DNA from: an uncultured Pseudomonadales bacterium
GTDB taxonomy: Bacteria > Pseudomonadota > Gammaproteobacteria > Pseudomonadales > Azotimanducaceae
NCBI GenBank assembly: GCA_951813295.1
Contig: CATOTI010000002.1
Location: 2,418,001-2,482,000 of the forward strand
Length of the DNA stretch: 64,000 nucleotides
Direction of reading: 5' to 3'
A program made the position numbers and the translations under genes. Positions within the stretch are counted from its first letter, which is position 1, and each line of letters opens with the position of its first letter. The notes beneath the pieces are model-generated. The model was given only the letters and a program-made list of their open reading frames with translations. It ran no database searches and was not told where the DNA came from. Below, piece after piece: positions 62,929-64,000 of the stretch.

Positions 62929-64000
62929 CATTCTTGTCCCGGCGCGGGCAGTGCGTAGGCGATGTATTCGGACCCGGACGGCGGACCTTTGCGACCGCCG
63001 CCGGCTGAGATCACCACGAACTGACGACCGTCGACGCTGTATACGGCAGGGGTCGAGAAACCGGCGGCGGGCAGGTCCGTTTCCCAGAGGATCGTTGCAT
63101 CGCGGGTATCGAAGGCGCGCATCTTCATATCCGGCGTCGCCGCGATGAAGATCAGTCCGGTCGCGGTCACCACCGGGCCACCGTAGTTCACGGCGCCGTA
63201 GCCGAGACCGGGATGGGTCGGATAGTCGCCGAACGGCACCTGCCAGGCGATCTCGCCCGTTGCGAGATCGATCGAGTTGAGCGTTCCCCAGGGCGGGGTG
63301 TTGCCCGGCAGGTTCTCGTGATCCTTGAGGTAGACGTAGCCGCCCGTCAGGACGTACAGGAGTTCTTCCGCAGTTTCGGACTCTTCCGGTACCGGGTTGC
63401 GGAGGTAACCGTAGATCGCTCCGCGCTCGACCTTGGTGAGGTGCGCGAATCCCGGCATTCGGCCGGCGCCCTCATCGATGATCTCGACGATTTCGGGATA
63501 GCTTTTGCGCGAATAGATCTCGACGAGCGACGGACCCGTATCGGTGCCTTCAGCCTCGAGGCCATGACACGCGCCGCAGTGCTGCGCATAGACCGAGTAG
63601 CTGCTGAACCCGGCCGGGATCTCGCCAACCTCGAGACCCGCAGTCACGTCGTTGGCGTTCAGGATGAGGCGGTTGTTGGCGGGATCGAATGCCGATCCGC
63701 CCCATTCGGCGCCGCCATCGAACCAGGGCGAAATGGCGACGGTGCCGACCTTCGGTGGTGCCAGATGGCGAAGGTCCCAATCCTTGATCTGCTCTTCGAC
63801 GAACGCCGTCGCCTCGGGCGTTCGCTGGGTCACTTCGAACGACTGACGGCTGAAGACGACCGCTGACAAGGGTTGTGTTGCTGCCGGTACCTCACCGGGC
63901 AGCGTGCTCGGTAATGCTTCGATTTCGTGGATCTCGTAAAGCGACTCACCTGTCTCGCGGTCGAAGACGAAAAGCTGACCTGACTTCGTCGTCAGGGCGA
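62928..64000 (-). CDS. PQQ-dependent dehydrogenase with a cytochrome c domain (5' part missing)
   Basis: The frame is open to the window edge, so the start is outside; about 356 residues are seen. The beta-propeller parts are LTTKSGQLFVFDRETGESLY near the edge and, at the C-terminus, ATGLIFIAATPDMKMRAFDT and TDLPAAGFSTPAVYSVDGRQ. A cytochrome c domain is inserted between propeller blades: heme motif CGACHG in SVYAQHCGACHGLEAEG, and a likely axial Met in GRMPGFAHL. It resembles quinoprotein glucose or alcohol dehydrogenases that pass electrons from PQQ to an internal heme in the periplasm. Substrate unknown. Confidence 0.9.
   Translation of the reverse strand, partial: ALTTKSGQLFVFDRETGESLYEIHEIEALPSTLPGEVPAATQPLSAVVFSRQSFEVTQRTPEATAFVEEQIKDWDLRHLAPPKVGTVAISPWFDGGAEWGGSAFDPANNRLILNANDVTAGLEVGEIPAGFSSYSVYAQHCGACHGLEAEGTDTGPSLVEIYSRKSYPEIVEIIDEGAGRMPGFAHLTKVERGAIYGYLRNPVPEESETAEELLYVLTGGYVYLKDHENLPGNTPPWGTLNSIDLATGEIAWQVPFGDYPTHPGLGYGAVNYGGPVVTATGLIFIAATPDMKMRAFDTRDATILWETDLPAAGFSTPAVYSVDGRQFVVISAGGGRKGPPSGSEYIAYALPAPGQE

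Noticed and set aside
1..64000. tRNA, rRNA and CRISPR features
   Set aside because: Reading through both strands I saw no convincing tRNA T-loop and acceptor pattern, no rRNA sequence and no regularly spaced repeats; a covariance-model search would be needed to exclude small RNAs.

Overview
The window is a chromosomal segment, rich in GC, of what is most likely an uncultured (perhaps marine) gammaproteobacterium. The main evidence is the conserved block miaB-phoH-ybeY-corC-lnt-leuS-lptE-holA at 17.3-26.5 kb, with a DUF1820 gene (a family I know mainly from Gammaproteobacteria) transcribed away from it. The LptE, Lnt and RND genes imply a Gram-negative envelope. The species cannot be named from the sequence. 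No rRNA, tRNA, CRISPR array, transposase or phage gene was recognised.

Layout. 0-5 kb: the end of a luciferase-like flavin oxidoreductase, a minus-strand operon of a divergent pterin-synthase-fold enzyme, a short-chain dehydrogenase and a queuosine-precursor transporter, then a large ankyrin protein. 5.4-11.5 kb: a secreted tyrosine phosphatase, then an accessory strip of small minus-strand genes (two aminoglycoside-nucleotidyltransferase-like proteins, a GNAT acetyltransferase, a PNPOx-like protein, a VOC protein, a decayed DUF3471 remnant and unknowns). 11.6-15 kb: a minus-strand operon of an FAD reductase, a stand-alone cereblon-type CULT domain protein, a haloacid-dehalogenase-type HAD enzyme and a questin-oxidase-like protein. 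15-17.2 kb: an FMN hydroxyacid oxidase, a crotonase-fold protein and DUF1820. 17.3-26.5 kb: the housekeeping block for tRNA modification, ribosome maturation, lipoprotein and LPS biogenesis, leucyl-tRNA charging and the DNA polymerase III delta subunit.

26.5-38.2 kb: a broken aldehyde dehydrogenase, a DUF6607 protein, a heterodimeric-type ABC exporter pair, a CNNM/CorC-type membrane protein and an RND efflux pump. 38.5-41.4 kb: a CobS/CobT-like AAA+/VWA pair with no CobN nearby. 41.4-42.15 kb: an unusual gene-free block of duplicated, hairpin-rich sequence. 42.1-51.7 kb: a monooxygenase-like protein, a NUDIX hydrolase, then a long minus-strand set moxR-vwa-oppABCDF, in which the OppC-like permease carries an extra fibronectin-III-like domain.

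52-64 kb: a CaiB-type CoA transferase, a nucleotidyltransferase, an alpha/beta hydrolase, a lipoprotein and HExxH-protein pair, and a coherent S-adenosylhomocysteine/methionine module (ArsR-methyltransferase fusion plus ahcY, divergent from a methionine-type aminotransferase plus omega-amidase) around a perfect 14-bp palindrome. A cytochrome c, an LRAT-like protein, an M28-fold protein with altered metal ligands and the 3' part of a PQQ dehydrogenase with a cytochrome c domain follow. The most unusual signals are the hairpins with an invariant 3-nt centre (41.4-42.1 and 50.6 kb), the duplicated moxR tail whose differences are all synonymous, the Fn3 domain in OppC, the CULT operon, and the ABC exporter that seems to start with CTG.
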